Part shown: positions 43,066 through 51,707 of the stretch, piece by piece
How positions within the stretch are numbered: the first letter of the stretch is position 1
Layout: every line of letters starts with the position of its first letter
NCBI GenBank assembly: GCA_964617825.1
Contig: CAZTWL010000020.1
Location: 11,076 to 75,075, forward strand
Length of the DNA: 64,000 nucleotides
Direction: 5' to 3'
Origin: VSJD01 sp964617825
GTDB lineage: Bacteria > Verrucomicrobiota > Kiritimatiellia > JAAZAB01
Position numbers and translations under genes: made by a program
Notes under the pieces: model-generated
The model's input: the letters and a program-made list of their open reading frames with translations, nothing else
What the model was told of the DNA's origin: nothing
Database searches by the model: none

Positions 43066-45416
43066 AAACAACCATAATATTTCCTTTTCCACTGCCGCGA
43101 ACCCATAGCGGCATTACCATGGGAAACGGTAATTTTGGCGTCTTGATTTGGGGCGTAGACCGCCTTCAGATCACGATTAATCGCTCCGATTTCTGGGATC
43201 GCCGCCATGAACAGCACCTGGTGGCCGGTATGGCATATGCGGCGATGCGGGCGGCGTTTTCTTCCGGGGGCATGGGGAATCTTGAGGCCGCCGCTGGGCA
43301 GGGAATGACCTGCTGGCCAGTTGGGGACAAATGCCCTTCAGCTGCCGACTTTATGCCCCGCGGCTTGCGACCATTAAAAGGGCAGGGGGATTATCAGCCC
43401 AGCCGATTACCTATGGGAAGGTTCGAACTGGGCCTGCCGCCGGGACATTATCCCTGGCGAGGAATATTGTATCCGGCAAGCGGATGCCTGGTAATCGAAA
43501 TCCGGGGCCGGGCACAAGATGCGGCTGGCGCCATAGAATTTGTTCTCGATCCATTTCACCCCCTTCTGCTGGCACGCGATCCGCAAGGCCTGGTCCGATC
43601 TGTAATCGGCCATTCAGCCTGGGAATGGATGAGTGTCTGGTTCCGCGCCCGTCGATTTCCGCGTCCATGTCTCTTCCGCGAGCCGAATGCAAGCGGGTGG
43701 GTCCAGGAATGCCCGGCCGACCCGGCCATGGCGGCGCTGTGTTGGCAAGATTCTGGCGACTGCTGGATAACAATGGAAAGCGGCGCGACAGGCGCGGCGG
43801 CGGTGGCGGCGGCTTATGCGGGGATAGATTCCGGTCGGCAGGCTGGCGCGCCGGCTATCATGGCTGCCAGTCGGCGGTGGTGGCGCGCGTACTGGCGCCG
43901 CTCGCCCAGACTGCATTTGCCGGATCATTTTTTTCATAAATATTTCGTTTATGCCTTATACAAATTCGGGTGTGCCACCAGTCCGCAGGGTGGCGTGCCG
44001 GCGAGCCTTCAGGGGCCCTGGGTTGAGGAATATCAACCGCCACCCTGGTGCGGTGATTATCATTTCAACGTTAACATTCAGCAGATATACACCCTGGCCT
44101 TCGGCGCCGGCCAATACCCTCATCTACTGCCGCTCTTCGATATGCTCGACACGTGGCGGACTGTTATGCAGCATAATGCAAAGGTGATGTTTGGGATTGA
44201 CGACGGTCTCGTCATGGGCATGTTGACCACTGACCGCGGACATTTGATTTATTATGCACCGGGGTGTGTGCTGGACCCGATGGTTTCAGGATGGACCGCC
44301 CACTTGTACTGGATGTATTACCGCTATACCGGCGACCGGGCCTTTCTGAAGGAAAGGGCTTATCCTTTCATGGCTGGTGTCATGCGGGCAATGGAAGCGA
44401 TGCTCGAAAGAAAAAACGGACGCTTATCGCTGCCGCTGGCGATTTCCGCAGAATTTGCAAATGAGCGCGGGCTGCGGGTGGGGCGGGATCCTTCCGCGCA
44501 ATTGGCCTGTTTCCATATGCTGGCCGATGCCTTGCTCGATGCCTCAAAGGTTTTGGGTATTCCTCCGCGTCCGAGCTGGCGAACCATCAAAAACAAATTG
44601 CCGCGATACACGCTCTTTGGAAAAAAAGGGGAGGAGCGGATTGCAGTTTGGGAGGGCCAGGACCTTTCGTTGTGTCACCGTCATCATTCGCATTTGGCCG
44701 GCATCTATCCTTTCGACTCACTTGGACAATGGACGCCGCGCACGCGCCGGATTTTGGACAACTCGATTGATCATTGGATTCGCCAGGGCATGGGGCAATG
44801 GAGCGAATGGTGCCTGCCCTGGGCTGCCATTCTGCAGGCCAGAATGGGGTTCACTGAGTCGCCGATGGTGCTCATGAATCTGTGGCGGGAGGTATTTGTC
44901 AATGAAGGTTTGGCTTCCGTCTATCTGCCCAGGTTCCCGGGCATAATCGATCGCCGGCGTGCCAATCAGCGCGTTCCCCTGGGAAAGCGGGAAGTTATGC
45001 AACTAGACGGCACCATGGGCGCCGCCACAGCTTTGCTGGAATTGTTAGTCCATCAGCGCCAAGGCTTGACTTATATATTCCCGGCCATTCCAAAAGCCTG
45101 GCGCAATGTGGCTTTCCTCAACATACGGATTCCCGGCGCGTTCATAGTCAGCGCTGAGAAAAAAAATGGTATTATCACACGGGTGGAGATTCAAAGTCTA
45201 GTTGGCGGTTCGATAATCCTTATGGTGCCCGGCACTGATCGCCTGGTGCTGACCAGTCAACCTCTCCGTCATGTGAGCTTTCCCCTCCGATTGAATCTTT
45301 CCCCTGGGGAGCGCATCGTATTGACGGCACAAGCCGACGGAGATAACGCTTTGGCTGCTGCCGCAACTTTGCCGAGGATTTGCGCCTCCGGCATAGGGCG
45401 CAACAAATCAATGTGA
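43062..45416 (+). CDS. glycoside hydrolase family 95-like protein
   Basis: The 784-residue protein begins with PLPRTHSGITMGNGNFG and then GVLIWG, the usual GH95 opening. It also has GPWVEEYQPPPWCGDYHFN (sugar pocket region near residue 325) and HRHHSHLAGIYPFDSLGQW (about 545-563), typical of the (alpha/alpha)6 catalytic domain. Family members are alpha-L-fucosidases or alpha-L-galactosidases. No signal peptide is seen, so it may act inside the cell. The TTG start at 43062 overlaps the upstream stop and keeps the full opening motif; a later ATG at the MGNG position would remove it. Confidence 0.75.
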   Translation: MKTTIIFPFPLPRTHSGITMGNGNFGVLIWGVDRLQITINRSDFWDRRHEQHLVAGMAYAAMRAAFSSGGMGNLEAAAGQGMTCWPVGDKCPSAADFMPRGLRPLKGQGDYQPSRLPMGRFELGLPPGHYPWRGILYPASGCLVIEIRGRAQDAAGAIEFVLDPFHPLLLARDPQGLVRSVIGHSAWEWMSVWFRARRFPRPCLFREPNASGWVQECPADPAMAALCWQDSGDCWITMESGATGAAAVAAAYAGIDSGRQAGAPAIMAASRRWWRAYWRRSPRLHLPDHFFHKYFVYALYKFGCATSPQGGVPASLQGPWVEEYQPPPWCGDYHFNVNIQQIYTLAFGAGQYPHLLPLFDMLDTWRTVMQHNAKVMFGIDDGLVMGMLTTDRGHLIYYAPGCVLDPMVSGWTAHLYWMYYRYTGDRAFLKERAYPFMAGVMRAMEAMLERKNGRLSLPLAISAEFANERGLRVGRDPSAQLACFHMLADALLDASKVLGIPPRPSWRTIKNKLPRYTLFGKKGEERIAVWEGQDLSLCHRHHSHLAGIYPFDSLGQWTPRTRRILDNSIDHWIRQGMGQWSEWCLPWAAILQARMGFTESPMVLMNLWREVFVNEGLASVYLPRFPGIIDRRRANQRVPLGKREVMQLDGTMGAATALLELLVHQRQGLTYIFPAIPKAWRNVAFLNIRIPGAFIVSAEKKNGIITRVEIQSLVGGSIILMVPGTDRLVLTSQPLRHVSFPLRLNLSPGERIVLTAQADGDNALAAAATLPRICASGIGRNKSM

Positions 45417-45500
45417 TTTGGAGCATAATTGCCATCGTTGCCGGACGATGAAAGTAGCGTGCTGGATATGCTGCGGAATCTGAAGTATGCCAGGACTATC

Positions 45501-46856
45501 TTATGGCGCCGGAGCGTTGGTAATCATTTCGATGGATAGGATTTCGTTCGGGGTGAAAGTTTTGAAGATACCCGACTCGATTTCCAGCTTGATGTTGCCG
45601 TTATCGAACCGCTCGCGGACAATACCACGAAACGTGTCTTCGGCGTTCTGACCGGTCCGAATGATGATGTTCGGCACAAAGGGCACGGGCCGGAGTGTCA
45701 GCTTCTCGTGGAGGATTACCGTCTGCTTGGGCTGGATATCCACCGTTCGGGTGATGTTATAATAACTTGGACGCGTGAACTGGAGCATCCGTTTACCGCG
45801 GGGAACGAAATCTATGGCCAACTGTTCTGAGATCGAACGTTGCCCAATCGTCGTGCCGCGGAATTCGCCGTCCAAGTAAACACCGACGCCCGGCGGCTCG
45901 GTTGAAATAAGAATAGTGCCGCTGCTCTTCACCAAAACAAACTCAAGGCTGGATTCCATGCCGATTGCAACGGTGTTTGTGCGCACCTGGGTGTCAAAAC
46001 CGCGCGCTTCGGCACGAATGGTATACTTACCGGCTGGGACATCTGCGGAGAAGGGGGCTTCTGCCTTGAGTTGGTTATTCAAATATATTCGCGCTCCGGC
46101 GGGAGTGGAGTGCACCGTCAATTTGCCTGGCAGCGGAGACATTGTCGTTTTTATGGTTTGCTGGTCTCCTGCCTGCACGCTGAAATCTTTTTTGAATGAG
46201 GAATATCCCGGTAAGGAGAGTTCGATCGTATGTTTTCCGCTGGCAATGGCCGACAGGCTCTGCGGCGTTTTGCCGATGTTGGCGCCGTCCAGCGTAATGA
46301 CCGCGCCAGTTGGCGCAGTTTCGACCATGATCCGGGCAGAATCCGATACCAGGTTGATCTCGATTTTTTGCGGAACTTGATCTGCGACGTTCACCGTAAT
46401 GATGCGGGATAGATAACCGGGCGCACTGGCCGAAATCCGATGCTGGCCGAACGCTGTATCGTGCAGGAACAACGGTGTTTTACCCACGCTGATGCCATCC
46501 ATATCGATATACGCCAGGGAGGGTTTGGATAAAATCAGCAACAAGCCCGTTTGCGGCTCAAGTTTCAAATCAACGGTTTGACGTTCGTTTGGCTGCATTA
46601 TCACTGTTTTGCGAATCTCACGATAGCCGGATTTGCGCAGGATCAGCAAGTGATCGCCGGCGTTCACGTTCATGACGGTGGCCGGCGTTTGGCCCATGTT
46701 GACGCCGTCATAGATCAAGGTGACGTCCGTCGGCGTGGAGGTTACATAAAGTTGGCCGTTGTGCATTTTGTCTTGCTCCAGACGGCACGACGGGAGCATC
46801 ATGGCCATCGCGAATGCGACAGCCAGCAGGAATAAGCTGGATTTTTTTAACGGCAT
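45501..46856 (-). CDS. PEGA-domain lipoprotein
   Basis: The 451-residue protein has a lipoprotein-type leader ending MLPSC, so it is probably anchored through Cys near residue 24. Five PEGA repeats follow (about 36-365), each with a G-x-x-x-G-x-TP core such as YDGVNMGQTPATV, MDGISVGKTPLFL, LDGANIGKTPQSL, YLNNQLKAEAPFS and LDGEFRGTTIGQR. The C-terminal 60 residues (RGIVRERFDNGNIKLEIESG) are a separate small beta domain. PEGA repeats occur on surface and periplasmic scaffolds. It starts one base after the FHA gene stop, so the two are one unit. Confidence 0.85.
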   Translation of the reverse strand: MPLKKSSLFLLAVAFAMAMMLPSCRLEQDKMHNGQLYVTSTPTDVTLIYDGVNMGQTPATVMNVNAGDHLLILRKSGYREIRKTVIMQPNERQTVDLKLEPQTGLLLILSKPSLAYIDMDGISVGKTPLFLHDTAFGQHRISASAPGYLSRIITVNVADQVPQKIEINLVSDSARIMVETAPTGAVITLDGANIGKTPQSLSAIASGKHTIELSLPGYSSFKKDFSVQAGDQQTIKTTMSPLPGKLTVHSTPAGARIYLNNQLKAEAPFSADVPAGKYTIRAEARGFDTQVRTNTVAIGMESSLEFVLVKSSGTILISTEPPGVGVYLDGEFRGTTIGQRSISEQLAIDFVPRGKRMLQFTRPSYYNITRTVDIQPKQTVILHEKLTLRPVPFVPNIIIRTGQNAEDTFRGIVRERFDNGNIKLEIESGIFKTFTPNEILSIEMITNAPAP

Positions 46857-46857
46857 G

Positions 46858-48177
46858 TTATTTTTTCTTCAAATGACGTTCTACTGCGAGCAGCTTCTTG
46901 CGGGCATTCTGATGTCGGCTGTCCGCACGGTCCGGTATTTTCTCACACAAAAGGCGCAATTGGAGCGCAGCCTCATCCCAATTCTTCAGACGAATAGCGC
47001 GCTCGGCAAGGAATAGGATGTCGTCGCCGGTGGACTGCAGTTCGCGCTCGGCTTCAGCACGCAAGGCCACGGAACTGGCATAAAAATCGGGCTTGGGTTC
47101 GATTGTTTCCAGGTACCACTCGACTTCTTGCAGCGAGCGGATAGCATTGGCCAGATTGTCGTGTTTGACTTCGCGCTGATCATATAGGTTGCGTCCCAGA
47201 AGCGATGCGGCGCGCGCCAGATCGATGAGCTTATCCGGTGCCATGGCCAGGGCGGCCAGTCCTAATTCGTTCTGTCCAAATTCCTCGATGGCTTCCCGGA
47301 CGGCCTTACAGTCTTCCGGCTCCTGGGTGTTCAGCACCTGCACCCGATGGGTCTTGCGGTTGATGGTTATGGTCAGGTCGATCAAATCCCAGGCATCCGT
47401 GGCCATGCCTTGGTAGGATTCGTTCAGGGCAAAGAAATCGGCTTGTTCGATGGTGTCGGCCAGGCTTTGTACTATTTCCGGGGCAACTTGGCGGCGCTGT
47501 TGTCCGGCAACCTGGCGTTTGTTTTGCAAGTCGGTGATTTGGATGGAAAGCTCGTTGTTTTCCAGTTCAAGCACATAACGGAAAATGTTTTTGGCGTCGG
47601 CCTGAACTTTCTCGTAGGAAATGCTCAGGGTCTGTGCGCGGACAGTATCGGCGGCCTGGGCTTCGGCTTTGTCACGGTTGAGTTGCGTTGTCCTGTAAAT
47701 CCACAGCAGTGCGACCAGCGCGGCCAACAGGATAAATATGGTCATGAGCGCCGCGCGCACGGGCCTGTGGACGGATCCCTTGCTGTCGGCTGCGCGGTGG
47801 AATTCGATTTTGCCATCGGACGGTCCTTCCGCAACCGGCGTATCGAACAGCTTGCGGGTAGTGATGTCCAAAATGCTGTCGTTATCCACCTTAAGCGTCG
47901 TATCGCCCAGAACGAGGCGGTCGCCGATGTGCAGTCGCGACACATGCATGGGAACCTGGTTCAGGAGCGTTTGATTGGCGCTGCCCAGGTCTTCTGCCCA
48001 TAGGCCTTCATCCGGCTTGAAGAAGAAACGGCAGTGAAAGCGGGACATGACAGAATCTTTAAGCACTACGTCATTGTTGGAAGAGCGCCCAACCCGGATG
48101 CCGTGGGGCGGCACCGTGATGTTTAGCCCTTTATCCGGGCCTTCTTCCACAACCAGATGATGTTGAGGCTTACCCAT
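46858..48177 (-). CDS. FHA-domain single-pass membrane protein
   Basis: The 439-residue protein has an N-terminal FHA domain (about 5-100) with the phosphothreonine-binding pattern GIRVGRSSNNDVVL, MSRFHCRFF and LGSANQTLLN. A Ser/Arg-rich linker leads to one membrane helix (about 143-165, LMTIFILLAALVALLWIY). The remaining 270 residues are extracytoplasmic and mostly helical, with repeated AQ and LR pairs. It should bind a phosphorylated partner in the cytoplasm and signal or tether across the membrane. The partner kinase is not in the window. The PEGA lipoprotein gene follows at one base. Confidence 0.83.
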   Translation of the reverse strand: MGKPQHHLVVEEGPDKGLNITVPPHGIRVGRSSNNDVVLKDSVMSRFHCRFFFKPDEGLWAEDLGSANQTLLNQVPMHVSRLHIGDRLVLGDTTLKVDNDSILDITTRKLFDTPVAEGPSDGKIEFHRAADSKGSVHRPVRAALMTIFILLAALVALLWIYRTTQLNRDKAEAQAADTVRAQTLSISYEKVQADAKNIFRYVLELENNELSIQITDLQNKRQVAGQQRRQVAPEIVQSLADTIEQADFFALNESYQGMATDAWDLIDLTITINRKTHRVQVLNTQEPEDCKAVREAIEEFGQNELGLAALAMAPDKLIDLARAASLLGRNLYDQREVKHDNLANAIRSLQEVEWYLETIEPKPDFYASSVALRAEAERELQSTGDDILFLAERAIRLKNWDEAALQLRLLCEKIPDRADSRHQNARKKLLAVERHLKKK

Positions 48178-48245
48178 AGGATCTATGCCTGATTACGCTC
48201 TTGCGAATAAAAATGATAATACTTTATCTCAACGTTAATAATCAA

Positions 48246-49544
48246 TCAAAAACGCGGTCTTTGCCGGTAGGTGTTAAGACCGCGCGTTTCGGGAATGAAG
48301 AGGGCTGTGATCCAAGCTGCCGTTGCAGCGATCAGGCATCCGAACAGGATTGCGCGATAAGCGCTAACGGGATAAACAATGGCCTGTGCGGTAACCACGG
48401 CCTGATGGTGGAATGTGTCCATCACCAGTCCGGCAATGTTGGTGGCGATCGCCACGCATAGGTAACTTAGACAATTAAATAAACCCACGGAGGTTGCGGC
48501 AGACTCCTCGGGATTGATTTCTTTCATCGTGCTGGTGAAGAGCGGTGAGACCGAGATGCCGATTCCGATCAGAATAGAGCCGATTGCCATGGGTGCCAGC
48601 GCATTCGATGAATGTGTCAATACCCAGAGCATGTACGTGAGCGTTACCACGATCAGGCTGGTTCCGGCGAGAATCAGCGGCTTGCGACGGTTGCCGATAA
48701 TTCGCGAGATAAATCCGGACAGGGACGTGAAGATCATGGTTGCCAGCATCATGCCGAACATGATGGTGGCAGCCCTGGCCGAATTGGCGCCGCAGGCGTC
48801 CGAGAGCATTTTCTTGCCGATAGAAGCCTGAAATAAGAAATAAATGCCAAAGTTAATGGAACCGGGAACGATAACATACCAGCTGCGCTTATTTTGGACG
48901 ATATCTTTGATGAGCAGGCGCTGTGTGGAATTAAGGCGTGGAGCTGGGCGGATATCTTTTTTCATGAGCCAAAAATTGGCGAGTAGAACACCGGCGGTGA
49001 GCATACCTATGCCCAGAAACGAGTTGCGCCAACCGAACCAAGCAACTGACCTTTCCAGCGGAAGTGTGGCAACCAGTCCGCCCGAATAACCGAAAAAGAG
49101 TGTCATGCTCAACAACATGGCAAAATGCCGACGATCGAATAGCGTGTCGATTTCCTTGATCAGGCTGATATACATGAAACTGGCGCCGAATGCCACTAGG
49201 AAGCGGGTGGTGTATAGCAGGGACAGGGATTGCGCCAGCGGGAAAACCAGAGCCCCCGCCGTCATCAGCAAGCCGCCGATGAGCAGCATGCGTAGGCCGC
49301 CATACCGGTCAGCCAGCATGCCGGCGAAAATTTGCCAGAAACCATAGACATACAAGAACAAGGCGCCCAGAGCGGTTATGGCTCCGGCAGAGGCTTTGAA
49401 ATCGACCTGGAGTTCGTTAAAAACTGTGCCCGGCACGGCCATGCGCTGGAAATAGGAGAAAAAATAGAGCGCGATCATGCCTAAAAGCGTGATCAACACA
49501 CGGCGTTTATGACGAATTTGCTCGAAAATCCGGACTACAAGCAT
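48246..49544 (-). CDS. major facilitator superfamily transporter
   Basis: The 432-residue protein has about 12 predicted membrane segments in two halves. The loop GMLADRYGGLRMLL (about 74-87) is the MFS signature between helices 2 and 3, and SRIIGNRRKPLIL is the counterpart in the second half. The early FFSYFQRMAVPGTVF motif resembles organic-anion or sugar-phosphate family members. The substrate is unknown. It is a single-gene unit; tmRNA lies upstream of it on the same strand, 132 bases away. Confidence 0.85.
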   Translation of the reverse strand: MLVVRIFEQIRHKRRVLITLLGMIALYFFSYFQRMAVPGTVFNELQVDFKASAGAITALGALFLYVYGFWQIFAGMLADRYGGLRMLLIGGLLMTAGALVFPLAQSLSLLYTTRFLVAFGASFMYISLIKEIDTLFDRRHFAMLLSMTLFFGYSGGLVATLPLERSVAWFGWRNSFLGIGMLTAGVLLANFWLMKKDIRPAPRLNSTQRLLIKDIVQNKRSWYVIVPGSINFGIYFLFQASIGKKMLSDACGANSARAATIMFGMMLATMIFTSLSGFISRIIGNRRKPLILAGTSLIVVTLTYMLWVLTHSSNALAPMAIGSILIGIGISVSPLFTSTMKEINPEESAATSVGLFNCLSYLCVAIATNIAGLVMDTFHHQAVVTAQAIVYPVSAYRAILFGCLIAATAAWITALFIPETRGLNTYRQRPRF

Positions 49545-49676
49545 AATGAAAACGCATTATGGCTTACAGGCGGCGAAGAGCAAGATTATTCCGAACGGAA
49601 AGACAGGCGAGGGGGCTGCTGCAGTATTTGTAAGTGCCCGGAAATGGTCGGGAATCTTACGGTCAATAGAATTCCA

Positions 49677-50031
49677 TGGAGGCGGGGGGATTTGAACCCC
49701 CGTCCGAGTGAGCGTCATTCCTGCATCTACGCGCGTGTCCGGTCTTTATAGTCTCGCTATGGATGCGGTCGATCGGCAAACTTGCATCCATAACCAGCGT
49801 CCTGTTTGTTTCGCCGTCGGATCCGGACGTGCGCTCCGACAACTAACCCGCTGTCGTCGTCTTAGTCTGCTTAGCGGATCGTCAGCAGTAAGACGTCGCG
49901 GAACAATTAAGCCGCGAGGGCCAATTCTGTATTGGCTTTTGTGTTTTTTTTCCCGGATGTTTTACGAGGCCAACCGGGGTCCTCGGCGCGCCACAGGAAC
50001 TTCAACCAACCCGTCGAAACCTGTCGCCCCC
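49677..50031 (-). ncRNA. ssrA: transfer-messenger RNA
   Basis: Read on the minus strand, the RNA begins GGGGGCGACAGGTTTCGACG (50031 downward). It ends with a T-arm, GGGGGTTCAAATCCCCC, and the acceptor strand CGCCTCC plus A at 49677. Acceptor pairs GGGGGCG/CGCCTCC include one G-U. The CCA is not encoded, as TGG follows. The tag reading frame is at 49936 down to 49907 and reads ANTELALAA followed by TAA, close to known tags ending in ALAA. tmRNA rescues stalled ribosomes with SmpB and marks the product for proteolysis. The resume codon GCC is inferred from the tag pattern, since the frame stays open upstream through an A-rich run. Confidence 0.95.
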
Positions 50032-50050
50032 ATAGCTTTTGAAAATCGAA

Positions 50051-50506
50051 TTAGAAAATTTTGTCACCATTCTTGTCGGCGGTCCGCTTGTTGATCGTCT
50101 GCAAGACTTTTTCCATGCAGTCCGGACATATGCCGTGGGTAAAAGTCAGCAGCGAATTGTCGCTGATGTATTCTTCCATTTGTTTCCACTGGTTCTGGTT
50201 CACGCGAACCTTGTTGCAGGTGGAACAAACGGAAATCATGGAATTTAAAACCCGTTTTTGTTGAATATACGTGTTGCCAATGGCTACAATGGCTGCGATC
50301 AATACTCCAGCCGTCAAAAGGCAGCCTCGGAATATATTGATATCCTGCGGTTCGGTGTTGAAAATCAAAGAGGGCATATCCCTTATTTCATTGACCCAGA
50401 TTAACAGGATCAGCATGATAAACGTCAAAAACTGCCAGAAGCCGATATACGCAAACGGGTCTTTTGGCAAATGAATCGTTTTCTTTTCAGAACAATTTAT
50501 GCTCAT
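50051..50506 (-). CDS. two-helix membrane protein with signalling-type cysteine tail
   Basis: The 151-residue protein has two membrane segments (about 24-40 and 63-80). Its C-terminus reads SVCSTCNKVRVNQNQW, then MEEYIS, then HGICPDCMEKV. This CxxC ... HGICPxC tail is known from the ends of PAS, GAF and response-regulator proteins in environmental bacteria, where its job is unclear; metal binding is likely. Here it is attached to a small membrane anchor with no sensor domain. It lies just upstream of tmRNA on the same strand with 19 bases between. Confidence 0.72.
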   Translation of the reverse strand: MSINCSEKKTIHLPKDPFAYIGFWQFLTFIMLILLIWVNEIRDMPSLIFNTEPQDINIFRGCLLTAGVLIAAIVAIGNTYIQQKRVLNSMISVCSTCNKVRVNQNQWKQMEEYISDNSLLTFTHGICPDCMEKVLQTINKRTADKNGDKIF

Positions 50507-50660
50507 ATAGGGAAATCCCGTTCGTTGTGCATCGCCCGCTTATCAGAAACATCAAGAACATATCTCAAACCATTAATATTAAATGGGCGCAAAGGCTGTT
50601 TGTCAAGCTTATTAAACTAAACAATTTTCCCGTGGTTCCAGCGTGTTTGCTCTTTTTTCA

Positions 50661-50689
50661 TTGACTTTGCCTGCGTTGCCCGCTATCAA
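50661..50689 (+). promoter_or_regulatory. sigma70-like promoter of the small basic protein gene
   Basis: TTGACT (50661-50666) and TATCAA (50684-50689) are 17 bases apart, about 47 bases before the ATG at 50737. A good match for a gene expected to be strongly expressed. Confidence 0.55.
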
Positions 50690-50736
50690 ATTGAGTAAAT
50701 CGCAGTGAATCAGATTTTGTATGGGAGATGGGTATT

Positions 50737-50892
50737 ATGACGCAGCATTCCAGTTTGAAATCGGCCAATAAAATTACCGCCAAGCGCAATGTGATGAAGC
50801 GCTTCGAGCGGGTTGATGTTCTCCGTTCGAGTGGAAAATGGAAAGAGGGCGACCGCGGACTTGGACTCCCAAAAACAAAACCGCAAGTCTGA
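50737..50892 (+). CDS. small basic protein of the Chlamydiae/Verrucomicrobia type
   Basis: A 51-residue reading frame from the ATG at 50737, with GGGAG nine bases upstream, encodes MTQHSSLKSANK, then KRNVMKRFERVDVL, then GKWKEGD and GLPKTK. This matches my memory of a short, very basic protein conserved in Chlamydiae, Verrucomicrobia and Lentisphaerae (a TIGRFAM family of small basic proteins). It has been proposed to associate with the ribosome or RNA, without firm evidence. It is too short for usual gene calling and overlaps the start of the pseudouridine synthase in another frame. The best lineage marker in the window. Confidence 0.8.
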   Translation: MTQHSSLKSANKITAKRNVMKRFERVDVLRSSGKWKEGDRGLGLPKTKPQV

Positions 50893-51652
50893 AAAACTGC
50901 TGCGCCTGCATAAATATCTGGCTTCCTGCGGCTTGGGCTCACGGAGAGCCTGTGAAACGCTGGTTGCTGATGGCCGCATTTCTGTTGATGGCGCAATTGT
51001 TCGGGAGCAGGGGGTCTGTATCAATCCGGCCTGCCAGGCCGTATGTTTGGATCGACAGCCGGTGACGGTGCAGACAAAGATTTTCCTTGTGCTGAACAAG
51101 CCGCCCGGTTTTTTATGCACATCCCACGATCCACAAGGACGCCGAACATTTCTCTCCTTATTGCCTGCTTTGCCTCAGCGTGTATTTACGGTGGGACGAC
51201 TTGACTGTGACAGCGAAGGGCTTTTGTTGGTGACCAACGATGGCGACCTGGCCCATGCGTTGATGCATCCGCGGCATGGCGTGGAAAAAATCTATAAGGT
51301 TTGGACCGCGACTCCTTTGACACCCGAACAGGAACAGCGCATGTGCACCGGTGTTTTTTCCCAGGGAGAGCGTCTGTGCCTGCTTGATATTAAGGCAATT
51401 TCGTCCCGGTCGGCAAAGTTCCTGTATCAGGTGCGCCTGGTGGCCGGACGCAACCGCCATATCCGGCGTATGTTCGAAACGCTGGGCGTTACGATTCTCC
51501 GTCTACAGCGTGTAGCCATTGGCCCGCTTGCCTTGGATCGTCTGCCGGCAAAGCTAATTGTGAAATTACCGGTCGGCGCCTGGCGGCATTTGAAAGATGA
51601 TGAAATTCAGGCCTTACGGCACTATGTGACGCCCCGATTACATTCGTGTTGA
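50861..51652 (+). CDS. RsuA/RluB-family pseudouridine synthase
   Basis: About 263 residues from the TTG at 50861. The frame is open from 50813, but an earlier start would overlap the small basic gene more. An S4 RNA-binding domain (LRLHKYLASCGLGSRRACE) is followed by the catalytic motif GRLDCDSEGLLL (Asp in GRLD). KVWTATP and RQVRLVAG-type strands follow, read here as YQVRLVAGRNRHIRRMFE. Family members isomerise a uridine in 16S (RsuA) or 23S rRNA (RluB/E/F); which site is modified here cannot be told. Probably co-transcribed with the small basic protein. Confidence 0.85.
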   Translation: MDSQKQNRKSEKLLRLHKYLASCGLGSRRACETLVADGRISVDGAIVREQGVCINPACQAVCLDRQPVTVQTKIFLVLNKPPGFLCTSHDPQGRRTFLSLLPALPQRVFTVGRLDCDSEGLLLVTNDGDLAHALMHPRHGVEKIYKVWTATPLTPEQEQRMCTGVFSQGERLCLLDIKAISSRSAKFLYQVRLVAGRNRHIRRMFETLGVTILRLQRVAIGPLALDRLPAKLIVKLPVGAWRHLKDDEIQALRHYVTPRLHSC

Positions 51653-51676
51653 TCAGAATCCATCGGTGACTATACT
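51649..51676 (+). promoter_or_regulatory. sigma70-like promoter of the SH3 protein gene
   Basis: TTGATC (51649-51654) and TATACT (51671-51676) are 16 bases apart and overlap the end of the pseudouridine synthase gene, about 30 bases before the ATG at 51708. Confidence 0.5.
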
Positions 51677-51707
51677 GGATAGTTAGCTGGAATCTTGGAG
51701 GTGTTCG

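Noticed and set aside
49681..49710. tRNA gene suggested by a T-arm sequence
   Set aside because: The T-arm belongs to the tRNA-like part of tmRNA; no anticodon arm is present nearby.
49708..50094. A 128-codon plus-strand open frame over the tmRNA region
   Set aside because: It runs antisense to a convincing tmRNA and has no recognisable protein motif.
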